DNA of 64,000 bases from contig NZ_JALJXP010000001.1 in the NCBI RefSeq assembly GCF_024170165.1, forward strand, positions 62,001 to 126,000, given 5' to 3'. Position numbers and translations under genes: made by a program. Source of the DNA: Pseudomonas nitroreducens (GTDB lineage Bacteria > Pseudomonadota > Gammaproteobacteria > Pseudomonadales > Pseudomonadaceae). Of the stretch, positions 17,942-25,056 are shown one piece after another (the stretch's first letter is position 1; the number at the start of each line of letters is the position of its first letter). The notes under the pieces were generated by a model. The model saw nothing but the letters and a program-made list of their open reading frames with translations. It did no database searches and had not been told where the DNA came from.

Positions 17942-20119
17942 TTACCAGTAGTACTTCAGGGACTTCGCCCAGGGCGTAGCGGAGTACTGGCCCTTGAGGG
18001 TGCGGAACCACTGCTTGCGCTGCGACGGGGCGATGTCCTGGCTGCCGCAGCCATTGAAGCCGCTGGGCGCGAAGCAGTTGATGGCGCGGAACAGCGCGTA
18101 GGCGCGGTCCTCTTCCACGGCCTGCTTGTCGGCGATGACCTTGAGGTAGCCGTCCATGCGCGAATAGGGCGTGCCGGGGAACAGCGATTCACCGCCACCC
18201 AGCTCGCGCTCGCTGGGCTGGGTATCCAGGGGGAAGCCGTCCAGGCCGTTGCGCAGGATGAACTCGCCGAGGCAGTTCAGCGCCTTGGGCGGCTGCGGGT
18301 TCTGCAGCAGGTCGCGGGCGACGTCGACGATGGCCGGGCATTCGTAGCCGGTGTCGTTCTTGCCGCCCGGCCACTGGAACAGCGACAGCGGCATGCTGCC
18401 GTAGAGGTAGCCGATGCTGGCGCCCAGCGGCTTGCCGCTGCCGTCGGTGGGCAACAGGGCGAGGTCGTCGATATAGGCCTGGTACTGCCCATGCAGCAGG
18501 TCCTTGTAGAGCAGCGCGAACAATGCGGTATCGCGCTCCTCTACCGACACGCTGGCGGATTTCGCCTGCTGGCGCAGCAGGTCGGGGCCGGCGACGTGGC
18601 GCAGGAGAATCTCGCGGATGATCGGCGTATGCACTGGCGAGCCTTCGGCGAAGACCTTCACCAGCCGATCGCTGCGCTCGTAGTTGAAGGCCAGCGCCAG
18701 CTCCAGCTGCTCGCGCTGCAGCGGCTGCTCGGCCAGCGGCAGCAGGCGCAGCCAGAGCTTCTCGGCGGCGATCCAGTCGTTGCCGGCTTCCAGGGCGAAG
18801 CCCCGCAGGGTCTGCTGGCTGAAGGCGAGGTAGTCGAGCTTGGCCGGCAGCTCCTCGGGCAGGGACTTGAGCGCTTCCCCGGGCTTTTCCTCGACATACA
18901 GCTGGTAGGCCGCGGTCAGGTAGTCGTGCAGGCCGGGGTACTTGGCGAACAGGTCCTTCTGCGCGGCCAGGCCGGCGGCGTCGAGGGCGCGAGGCTCGTT
19001 GGGCTCGTGGTGGCGCATCTGCATCAGGTCGAGCACCGCCAGCAGGCGTGCGTCGCGCACGTCGGCCGGGTGGGCGGTGACCAGCAGCTTGTTGTCGACT
19101 TCCTGCACCAGTTGGCCGAGATCGTCAGCATCCTCGCGGGCAAACAACGCGGAGTACTCGCCAGCCAGCCGGCTTTCGTCGCTCATCAGCCAGTAGACGC
19201 GACGCTTCAGCCCCTTGGCCGAAGCGCTGTACCGGCCCTGTGGATAAGCCTTGAGGTAGTCGCCCAGCGCGGTTTCGGCCTGGGCGAGGATCTTCTTGTC
19301 GACCTTGCGCAGGTCTGGGTAGCCCATCTCGTCGAAGGCGTTCTGCTGCGCCTGGTTGAGCAGGGTGCGGGCGACCATGTAGCGCGAGCTTTCCTTCAAC
19401 CAGGGCTGGTCGCTGTCCAGCAGGGCGCGGAAGGATTTCAGCGCGTCGCCGAAGCGCCCGCTGTAGAAGTCCGCGGCGCCCTTCAGGTAGCTGCGGTAAG
19501 CCTTGGCCGGCGCGCTCTGCAGGTCACCCGGCAGCAGCACGCTGAGCTGGGTTTCGTCCCACTGGCAGGCGCTCAGGAGGGTCAGGCGTGCCCGCGCCAG
19601 GCCCTGGCGTTCGCTGGCGGAAAGGCTGTCGACCAGCAACAGCTGGCTGAGGAAGTCCTGGGCGGTAGCGGCATTGTTGCTGCGGCAGCGGCTGCCTTCA
19701 CCACTGGCGAAGCTGTCGGCGGCGGATTGCACGGCATCCGCCGGCAGGCCGATGCGCGCGGCGAGGTCGGCCAGCGGCGCGGTGCTGGCAGCGCCGGAGC
19801 TGTCGGTCGACTCCCCCGGCGCTGCACCTTCCAGCCAGCGCGCCAGCGGGAAAGGCACCTGACCGTAGCCCAACTGCTGCTCGTCATCGGTCAGCGCGCG
19901 GTTGGGAATACTGGCCTGGCCGGCGTCGGCCAGCAGCAGCTGCAGGTTGACCCGGCTGTCGTTGCCCGGGCTGAGGAACGGCAGGCTGTTGCACACGTCC
20001 AGCGAGTCGCGCTTGAGGTTCCAGCTCGGGTAGCAAGAGTCGTCGCTGCTCGCGCGCGCTTCCTGCACGCCAAGGCAGCCGGTGATCAGGGCCAGCAGGG
20101 TCAGTCCGTACAGACGCAT
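17942..20119 (-). CDS. Large lipoprotein of unknown function
   Basis: A 725-aa protein with a lipobox LITGC (Cys15), so it is probably membrane anchored and periplasmic or outer-membrane. The middle part (about 190-560) is rich in helix pairs with TPR-like spacing (YRSYLKGAADFYSGRFGDALKSFRALLD; ALGDYLKAYPQGRYSASAKGLKRRVYW), suggesting a protein-interaction solenoid. Several Cys occur in the mature N- and C-terminal parts. The downstream DUF3142 gene starts 5 bases after its stop. I know no assigned function for this pair. Confidence 0.8.
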   Translation of the reverse strand: MRLYGLTLLALITGCLGVQEARASSDDSCYPSWNLKRDSLDVCNSLPFLSPGNDSRVNLQLLLADAGQASIPNRALTDDEQQLGYGQVPFPLARWLEGAAPGESTDSSGAASTAPLADLAARIGLPADAVQSAADSFASGEGSRCRSNNAATAQDFLSQLLLVDSLSASERQGLARARLTLLSACQWDETQLSVLLPGDLQSAPAKAYRSYLKGAADFYSGRFGDALKSFRALLDSDQPWLKESSRYMVARTLLNQAQQNAFDEMGYPDLRKVDKKILAQAETALGDYLKAYPQGRYSASAKGLKRRVYWLMSDESRLAGEYSALFAREDADDLGQLVQEVDNKLLVTAHPADVRDARLLAVLDLMQMRHHEPNEPRALDAAGLAAQKDLFAKYPGLHDYLTAAYQLYVEEKPGEALKSLPEELPAKLDYLAFSQQTLRGFALEAGNDWIAAEKLWLRLLPLAEQPLQREQLELALAFNYERSDRLVKVFAEGSPVHTPIIREILLRHVAGPDLLRQQAKSASVSVEERDTALFALLYKDLLHGQYQAYIDDLALLPTDGSGKPLGASIGYLYGSMPLSLFQWPGGKNDTGYECPAIVDVARDLLQNPQPPKALNCLGEFILRNGLDGFPLDTQPSERELGGGESLFPGTPYSRMDGYLKVIADKQAVEEDRAYALFRAINCFAPSGFNGCGSQDIAPSQRKQWFRTLKGQYSATPWAKSLKYYW

Positions 20120-20282
20120 GAATGATCCTTGTCCGTTGGAGCCCGCACGCCGGGCCGGAAATCAGAGCAGGAAGAATCTTACCTCGCTGCGCCCGGTCTT
20201 GCCCGTCCGCGTGGGTACAAGACTGTAAACGCGATCTACCGCACAACAGAGCCTGCGACACGTTGTCCAGCTGGGCCCTTCT

Positions 20283-20296
20283 TTGTTCCGGCTCAA
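20283..20296 (+). promoter_or_regulatory. Probable Dnr/Fnr box upstream of nirK
   Basis: TTGTT-CCGG-CTCAA matches the consensus TTGAT-N4-ATCAA at 8 of 10 positions. It lies 66 bp before the nirK ATG. A weak -10-like TATTTC occurs at 20318-20323, 28.5 bp from the centre, slightly off the spacing seen at the other boxes. Confidence 0.55.
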
Positions 20297-20362
20297 AGAA
20301 GGCTTTTGCCAACCGGGTATTTCTGAAGCCAACGACAGTTCGTCGATTACGGAGAGATACCC

Positions 20363-21514
20363 ATGCTTGATCAGGAAGAGATTTCGCTTTCCCGCCGCAC
20401 CCTGCTGGCCGGCGCCGTGGTACTGGGCGTTACCGGCAGCATGCTCGGCAGCGGCAAGGCCATGGCCGACGGGGAGGCAGCACCGAAGGACATGGGGCCG
20501 GCCCTGGACCTTTCGAAGCTGGAGCACGTCCAGGTCGAACTGGTCGCTCCGCCCTTCGTGCATGCTCACGAACAGCGCGCCAAGGGCAAGCCCAAGGTCG
20601 TGCAGTTCCGCATGGTGATCGAGGAGAAGAAGCTGGTCATCGACGACGACGGCACCGAGATCCACGCCATGACCTTCAATGGCTCGGTGCCCGGGCCGAT
20701 GATGGTGGTGCACCAGGACGACTACCTGGAGCTCACCCTGGTCAACCCGGCGACCAACACCCTGACCCACAACATCGACTTCCACGCCTCCACCGGCGCC
20801 CTGGGTGGCGGCGCACTGACCATCATTCAGCCCGGCGAGGAAGTGAAGCTGCGCTTCAGGGCGACCCGCCCCGGCGTGTTCGTCTATCACTGCGCACCGG
20901 GCGGCGCGATGATCCCGTGGCACGTGGTCTCGGGCATGAACGGCGCGATCATGGTGCTGCCGCGCGACGGCCTCAAGGACCGCGAAGGCAAGGCCCTGAA
21001 ATATGACAAGGTGGTCTACATCGGCGAGCAGGACTACTACGTCCCGCGCGACAAGGACGGCAAGTTCAAGCGCTACGGCACGCCGATGGAAAGCTACAAC
21101 GACATGCAGGAAGTCATGAAGGGGCTGATCCCCAGCCACATCGTGTTCAACGGCAAGGTCGGCGCCCTGACTGGCAAGAACGCGCTTACCGCGAATGTCG
21201 GCGAGACCCTGCTGATCATCCACTCCCAGGCCAACCGCGATACCCGTCCGCACCTGATCGGCGGCCATGGCGACCACGTCTGGGCCACCGGCAAGTTCCA
21301 CAACCCGCCGGAGGAAGACCTGGAAACCTGGTTCATCCCGGGCGGCGCGGCAGGGGCGGCGCTGTACACCTTCCTGCAGCCGGGCCTGTACACCTACCTC
21401 AACCACAACCTCATCGAGGCTGTACTGCTGGGTGCCGCGGCGCACATTCAGGTCGAAGGCAAATGGAACAACGACCTGATGAGCCAGATCCAGCCGCCGA
21501 CCGCGATCAAGTAA
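20363..21514 (+). CDS. nirK: Copper-containing nitrite reductase
   Basis: A 383-aa periplasmic enzyme reducing nitrite to nitric oxide. A Tat signal ([13 protein letters not shown], twin Arg at 11-12) exports it folded. Two cupredoxin domains are seen. Type 1 copper ligands lie in [17 protein letters not shown] (Cys177 with the following His and Met); type 2 ligands come from HNIDFHAS, the His beside Cys177 (FVYHC) and the C-terminal GGHGDHVW. Length and motifs fit the trimeric NirK class. Most denitrifying Pseudomonas carry the heme enzyme NirS; no nirS biosynthesis genes are seen here. nirV follows by 64 bp. Confidence 0.95.
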   Translation: MLDQEEISLSRRTLLAGAVVLGVTGSMLGSGKAMADGEAAPKDMGPALDLSKLEHVQVELVAPPFVHAHEQRAKGKPKVVQFRMVIEEKKLVIDDDGTEIHAMTFNGSVPGPMMVVHQDDYLELTLVNPATNTLTHNIDFHASTGALGGGALTIIQPGEEVKLRFRATRPGVFVYHCAPGGAMIPWHVVSGMNGAIMVLPRDGLKDREGKALKYDKVVYIGEQDYYVPRDKDGKFKRYGTPMESYNDMQEVMKGLIPSHIVFNGKVGALTGKNALTANVGETLLIIHSQANRDTRPHLIGGHGDHVWATGKFHNPPEEDLETWFIPGGAAGAALYTFLQPGLYTYLNHNLIEAVLLGAAAHIQVEGKWNNDLMSQIQPPTAIK

Positions 21515-21578
21515 GCCCTGAGGCCGGCTCATCCGGGCCGGCCCTTCCCAGTAATCGATACCGGCGACCGGGCAAACC

Positions 21579-22391
21579 ATGCGCAAGACCATTCTGATCG
21601 GCATCCCCGTCACCCTGCTGCTGGGCGGGGCCTTCCTCCTGCTGCGGCCACAGTACGCACCGGAACTCGCTCCGCAAACCGTGAGACTCGAACCCCGCGA
21701 CTTCGACTTCCGCCCGGCGGGCGACTACTGGCTGGAGAAGCAGGCCGTGGATGCGCCGTCGCAGCGTGAACACCTCGCCCCGCGCTTCGAAGTGATGAAA
21801 TTCCAGGTCAGCCAGGGCGAGTACGCCCGCTGCGTGGTCGAAGGCGATTGCCTGGCGCTGGACAACAGCGCTCCCCGCGACGACCTGCCCTTGACCGGCG
21901 CCAGCCTGCTGGACGCGCAGCTCTACGCAGACTGGCTGTCCAAACGCACCGGCCAGCAATGGCGGCTGCCGACCGACCGCGAGTGGGCCTTCTTCGCTGG
22001 TTCGCGCTGGGCCGACGATGCCCTGCGCATCGAAGACGACGATGGCAGCAACCCCGCCCGGCGCTGGCTGGCGCGTTATCGCCTGGAAGCGGAGACCCGC
22101 ACCAGCGCCTCGGCGCTACCCCAGGCACGAGGCAACCACGGGCTGAACGAGTACGGCGTGGCCGACCTGGGCGGCAACGTCTGGGAGTGGACCCAGAGCT
22201 GCCACCAGCGGGTCAACCTCGACGCTCAGGGCGCCCAGACCCACCGCGCCGAGTACTGCTCGATCCGCATCGCCGAAGGCCGCCACCGCGCGGCTATCAA
22301 CGATTTCGTCCGCGACGCCCGCGGCGGCGGCTGCAGCGCCGGGCAGCCACCGGACAACCTCGGTTTCCGCCTGGTCAGGGAGATCCCTTGA
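21579..22391 (+). CDS. nirV: NirV (formylglycine-generating-enzyme-like protein)
   Basis: A 270-aa protein with an N-terminal hydrophobic anchor or uncleaved signal (ILIGIPVTLLLGGAFLLL) and a SUMF1/FGE-type domain (FEVMKFQVSQGEYARCV; WRLPTDREWAFFAG; LGGNVWEWTQSC; RGGGCSAGQPPDNLGFRLVRE). NirV is the usual companion of nirK in copper denitrifiers; its exact role is unsettled and it is not essential for NirK activity in tested species. Several Cys are present, but whether it has the oxidase activity of true FGE is unknown. Its TGA lies inside a Dnr-type box serving the next gene. Confidence 0.9.
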   Translation: MRKTILIGIPVTLLLGGAFLLLRPQYAPELAPQTVRLEPRDFDFRPAGDYWLEKQAVDAPSQREHLAPRFEVMKFQVSQGEYARCVVEGDCLALDNSAPRDDLPLTGASLLDAQLYADWLSKRTGQQWRLPTDREWAFFAGSRWADDALRIEDDDGSNPARRWLARYRLEAETRTSASALPQARGNHGLNEYGVADLGGNVWEWTQSCHQRVNLDAQGAQTHRAEYCSIRIAEGRHRAAINDFVRDARGGGCSAGQPPDNLGFRLVREIP

Positions 22392-22401
22392 TTCCCCTCA
22401 A
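22388..22401 (+). promoter_or_regulatory. Dnr/Fnr box before the Crp/Fnr gene
   Basis: TTGAT-TCCC-CTCAA matches the consensus at 9 of 10 positions and overlaps the nirV stop codon. A -10-like TATGCT begins at 22425, exactly 30.5 bp from the box centre, the class II geometry also seen at norC and nirM. Confidence 0.65.
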
Positions 22402-22457
22402 GTTTCGCCGCCACGCATAACCGTTATGCTGCGGCGGGACCTCCGGGAATCATTGAC

Positions 22458-23186
22458 GTGACCGCCAATCTCTCCCTCAACCGCGCCTGGCTGGGCAGCT
22501 TGCCGCCCTTCGCCAACAGCAGCCGCGAGGAACAGGACGACATCCTCCATCAGGCCAGCATCCTGCGCCTGAACAGCGGCGTGGCCGTGTTCGAGCAAGG
22601 CTCGCCGGCGACCAGTTTCTACCTGCTGGTGCACGGCCGGCTGAAAGCCACCCAGCTCACCGGCGACGGCCAACGCGTGCTGGTGCGCGTGGTCAATCCG
22701 GGTGATCTGTTCGGCTTCGTCCGCGCCCTCGGCCGGCGCGACTATCCGGCGACCGCCACCGCCAGCCAGGACAGCCTGGTCCTGGCCTGGCCCACCAGCC
22801 AGTGGGAACCGCTGCTCGCCTGTCACCCCGGCTTCGCCCTGAACACCGTGCAGGCCATCGGCGAGCGCCTGCAGGAAGCCCACGTACGCTTCTGCGAACT
22901 GGCCACCGAAGAGGTCGAGCGGCGCGTCGCCCACACCGTGCTGCGCCTGGTGCAACAGTCCGGACGACCGGAAGCCGACGGTATCCGCATCGACTTCCCG
23001 GTCACCCGCCAGGACATTGCCGAGATGACCGGCACCACCCTGCACACCGTTTCGCGCATCCTCCGTGCCTGGGAAGACCGCGGCCTGGTGGTCGGCGGCC
23101 GGCAGAAGCTGCTGGTGTGCGATCCGCAGCAACTGATGCGGGTGGCCGGTGGCGACGAGCGGGAAGTGGCGCACGAGGGCGCTTGA
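22458..23186 (+). CDS. Crp/Fnr-family regulator (non-cluster type)
   Basis: A 242-aa regulator starting at GTG 22458. The cyclic-nucleotide-like beta-roll (about 15-130) contains GVAVFEQGSPATSFYLLVHGRLKATQL, followed by a dimer helix and a winged helix-turn-helix (VTRQDIAEMTGTTLHTVSRILRAWEDRGLV). It lacks the N-terminal Cys set of FNR/ANR, so it should not bind a 4Fe-4S cluster; a heme or NO-linked sensor like Dnr or NnrR is more likely. Its recognition helix reads HTVSR where Dnr has ETFSR, so its DNA preference may differ. It probably controls part of the surrounding nitrogen-oxide genes. Confidence 0.85.
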   Translation: MTANLSLNRAWLGSLPPFANSSREEQDDILHQASILRLNSGVAVFEQGSPATSFYLLVHGRLKATQLTGDGQRVLVRVVNPGDLFGFVRALGRRDYPATATASQDSLVLAWPTSQWEPLLACHPGFALNTVQAIGERLQEAHVRFCELATEEVERRVAHTVLRLVQQSGRPEADGIRIDFPVTRQDIAEMTGTTLHTVSRILRAWEDRGLVVGGRQKLLVCDPQQLMRVAGGDEREVAHEGA

Positions 23187-23196
23187 CTGCAGTCAA
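23183..23196 (+). promoter_or_regulatory. Dnr/Fnr-type palindrome before ric
   Basis: TTGAC-TGCA-GTCAA is a perfect palindrome (CTTGACTGCAGTCAAG with flanks). A -10-like TAGACT begins at 23220, again 30.5 bp from the centre. It overlaps the stop codon of the preceding regulator gene. Confidence 0.65.
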
Positions 23197-23283
23197 GGAG
23201 ACCGCCGCTCCTGTTTCCCTAGACTCACCACCCACCGCCACGACGACTGCGGCCGCCGTACCCCACTCCCCCCGAGGCCCGCC

Positions 23284-23955
23284 ATGAACGACAACCTCAC
23301 CGAGCGTACCCTGAGCGACCTGGCCTTCAGCCTGCCGGGCAGCTGCGCACTGTTCCACGACTACAAACTCGACTTCTGCTGCGCCGGCCAGCGCAGCCTG
23401 GGCGAAGCCGCCAGCGAACAGGGCCTCGACGCCCAGCGCATTGCCGCCGAACTGCAGGCGCTGCCCCCCGCCAACGATCAGACCGACTGGCGCCTGACCA
23501 GCAACGACCAACTGATCGACCACATCCTCGAGCGCTACCACAAGGTTCACCGCGAACAGCTGCCGGCACTGATCCCGCTGGCCGAGCGCGTCGAAAAGAC
23601 CCACGCCGCCCATCCGCAATGCCCGGCCGGGCTGACCGCGCACCTGAAGCAGATGCAGGAAGAACTGGAATGGCACATGTGCAAGGAGGAAAGCGTGCTG
23701 TTCCCCTGGCTGCGCCAGGGCATCCCGCTGACCCACGTGCAGGGCCCGATCGGCGTGATGCGCCATGAGCACGACGAACACTCGCAGTCCCTCGCCGCGC
23801 TGGCCGACCTGACCGACGACCTCACCGTGCCGGCGGATGGCTGCAACAGCTGGCGTCGCCTCTACAGCGGCCTGGAAGAACTGCGCCGCGACCTCATGCA
23901 GCACATCCACCTGGAGAACAACCTGCTGTTCCTGGGCGCCAACCACCCGGCCTGA
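23284..23955 (+). CDS. ytfE: Iron-sulfur cluster repair di-iron protein (Ric/YtfE/DnrN)
   Basis: A 223-aa hemerythrin-like protein. The ATG at 23284 opens the family N-terminus (ERTLSDLAFSLPGSCALFHDYKLDFCCAGQRSLGEAA), including the conserved CC. The di-iron site is built from spaced His/Glu residues: IDHILERYHKVHREQ, ELEWHMCKEESVLFPWL, MRHEHDEHSQSL and HIHLENNLLF. Such proteins repair iron-sulfur clusters damaged by NO and handle nitrosylated iron, and are regularly Dnr-controlled in denitrifiers (DnrN/NorA). It follows a palindromic Dnr-type box by 87 bp. Confidence 0.93.
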   Translation: MNDNLTERTLSDLAFSLPGSCALFHDYKLDFCCAGQRSLGEAASEQGLDAQRIAAELQALPPANDQTDWRLTSNDQLIDHILERYHKVHREQLPALIPLAERVEKTHAAHPQCPAGLTAHLKQMQEELEWHMCKEESVLFPWLRQGIPLTHVQGPIGVMRHEHDEHSQSLAALADLTDDLTVPADGCNSWRRLYSGLEELRRDLMQHIHLENNLLFLGANHPA

Positions 23956-24063
23956 GTGCCGGACCGGAAGCCAGGAGGGCGACCAGTGACAGCTTGTCTC
24001 ACCACGCTGCCTGACGGCATCGCGCATACTGGCGGGAATGTCCCCGCCCAGGAGCGCTCCGCC

Positions 24064-24747
24064 ATGCTCGCGCATCGCGTCCACCACCAGATTCTGTGCG
24101 GCCACCACCTGTTCAACGTGCTCAACGAAGAACAGCTGGAGCAGCTGCTCGCCACCAGCACGCTGCTCAACCTGGAGAAGGGCGACAAGCTGTTCCTCCA
24201 GGGCGAGCCGGCCCACGCCTTCTATTTCGTGATTTCCGGCGCGGTGAAGATCTACCGCCTGACCCCAGAGGGGCAGGAAAAGGTGCTGGAGGTGGTCGGT
24301 AGCCGGCAGACCTTCGCCGAAGCCATGATGCTGATGGACACCTCCGACTACGTGGCCTCGGCCCAGGCGCTGGAGCCCACGCAGGTCTACCGCTTCGCCA
24401 ACCGCACCTACATGGAGCTGCTGCACAGCAACCCGCAGCTGCCCTTCTCGCTGCTCGCCACCCTCTGCGTGCGCCTGCACCGGCGGATCAACGAGATCGA
24501 GACGCTGTCGCTGAAGAATTCCACCCACCGCGTGGTGCGCTACCTCATCACCCAGCTCAACCGCCATGGCAACGCGGACCAGCGCTTCGAACTGCCGATG
24601 GCCAAGCAGCTGGTGGCCGGGCACCTGTCGATCCAGCCGGAGACCTTCTCCCGCGTGCTGCGGCGACTCATCGACGAGCACATCATCGACCTCAACGGCC
24701 GCACCGTTCAGGTCCTCGACGTCTCGCGGCTGGAACAGTTCGAGTAA
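24064..24747 (+). CDS. dnr: Dnr, NO-responsive Crp/Fnr regulator of denitrification
   Basis: A 227-aa protein closely resembling P. aeruginosa Dnr (EKGDKLFLQGEPAHAFYFVISG, VKIYRLTPEGQEK, FAEAMMLMDT, THRVVRYLIT, KQLVAGHLSIQPETFSRVL). The ATG at 24064 matches the Dnr N-terminus (HRVHHQILCGHHLF). No FNR-type Cys cluster is present; Dnr senses NO through heme. The recognition helix carries E-T-F-S-R, the signature for TTGAT half-sites, and such boxes precede norC and nirM nearby. A small zinc-ribbon gene starts 3 bases after its stop. Confidence 0.95.
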   Translation: MLAHRVHHQILCGHHLFNVLNEEQLEQLLATSTLLNLEKGDKLFLQGEPAHAFYFVISGAVKIYRLTPEGQEKVLEVVGSRQTFAEAMMLMDTSDYVASAQALEPTQVYRFANRTYMELLHSNPQLPFSLLATLCVRLHRRINEIETLSLKNSTHRVVRYLITQLNRHGNADQRFELPMAKQLVAGHLSIQPETFSRVLRRLIDEHIIDLNGRTVQVLDVSRLEQFE

Positions 24748-24750
24748 GCC

Positions 24751-24933
24751 ATGCGTCAGTGCCTGTACTGCCAGCACGAGAGCCCCGAGGACGCTGCGGA
24801 CTGCCCGCAGTGCGGGATGCCCCTGCCGGTGCAGCAGGAACTGGGGAAGCAGCGCCGGCTGCGGCGCTTCGCCTGGTACTGCGCCATCCTCGCGGTGTTC
24901 TGCGGGGTGATGATGGTCTGGTTGCCGCGCTGA
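24751..24933 (+). CDS. Zinc-ribbon mini membrane protein (DnrP-like)
   Basis: A 60-aa protein with an N-terminal zinc ribbon (CLYCQHE at 4-10 and CPQCG at 18-22), a basic linker (KQRRLRRF) and one membrane helix (WYCAILAVFCGVMMVWL). It begins 3 bp after the dnr stop, so it is almost surely in the same operon. Short proteins with this layout downstream of dnr are annotated DnrP in other Pseudomonas; no mechanism is established. The layout places the zinc ribbon on the cytoplasmic side. Confidence 0.85.
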   Translation: MRQCLYCQHESPEDAADCPQCGMPLPVQQELGKQRRLRRFAWYCAILAVFCGVMMVWLPR

Positions 24934-24957
24934 TTTCCCGCTTCCCACCGATACCTC

Positions 24958-25025
24958 GTAGGGCGCTTAACGCCCCAGGCGTTATCCGCCACGGCGGATG
25001 AAGCGTTCCGCTTCATTCGCCCTAC
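24958..25025. repeat. Inverted repeat (GTAGGGCG type, interrupted)
   Basis: The outer arms GTAGGGCG and CGCCCTAC enclose smaller hairpins (GGCGTTATCCGCC... and GCGTTCCGCTTC). It is a larger relative of the element at 17173-17209 and lies between two convergent operons, where it may act as a terminator. Confidence 0.75.
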
Positions 25026-25056
25026 GTCACCGATCTGACGCCGCTCCTACAGTGAG

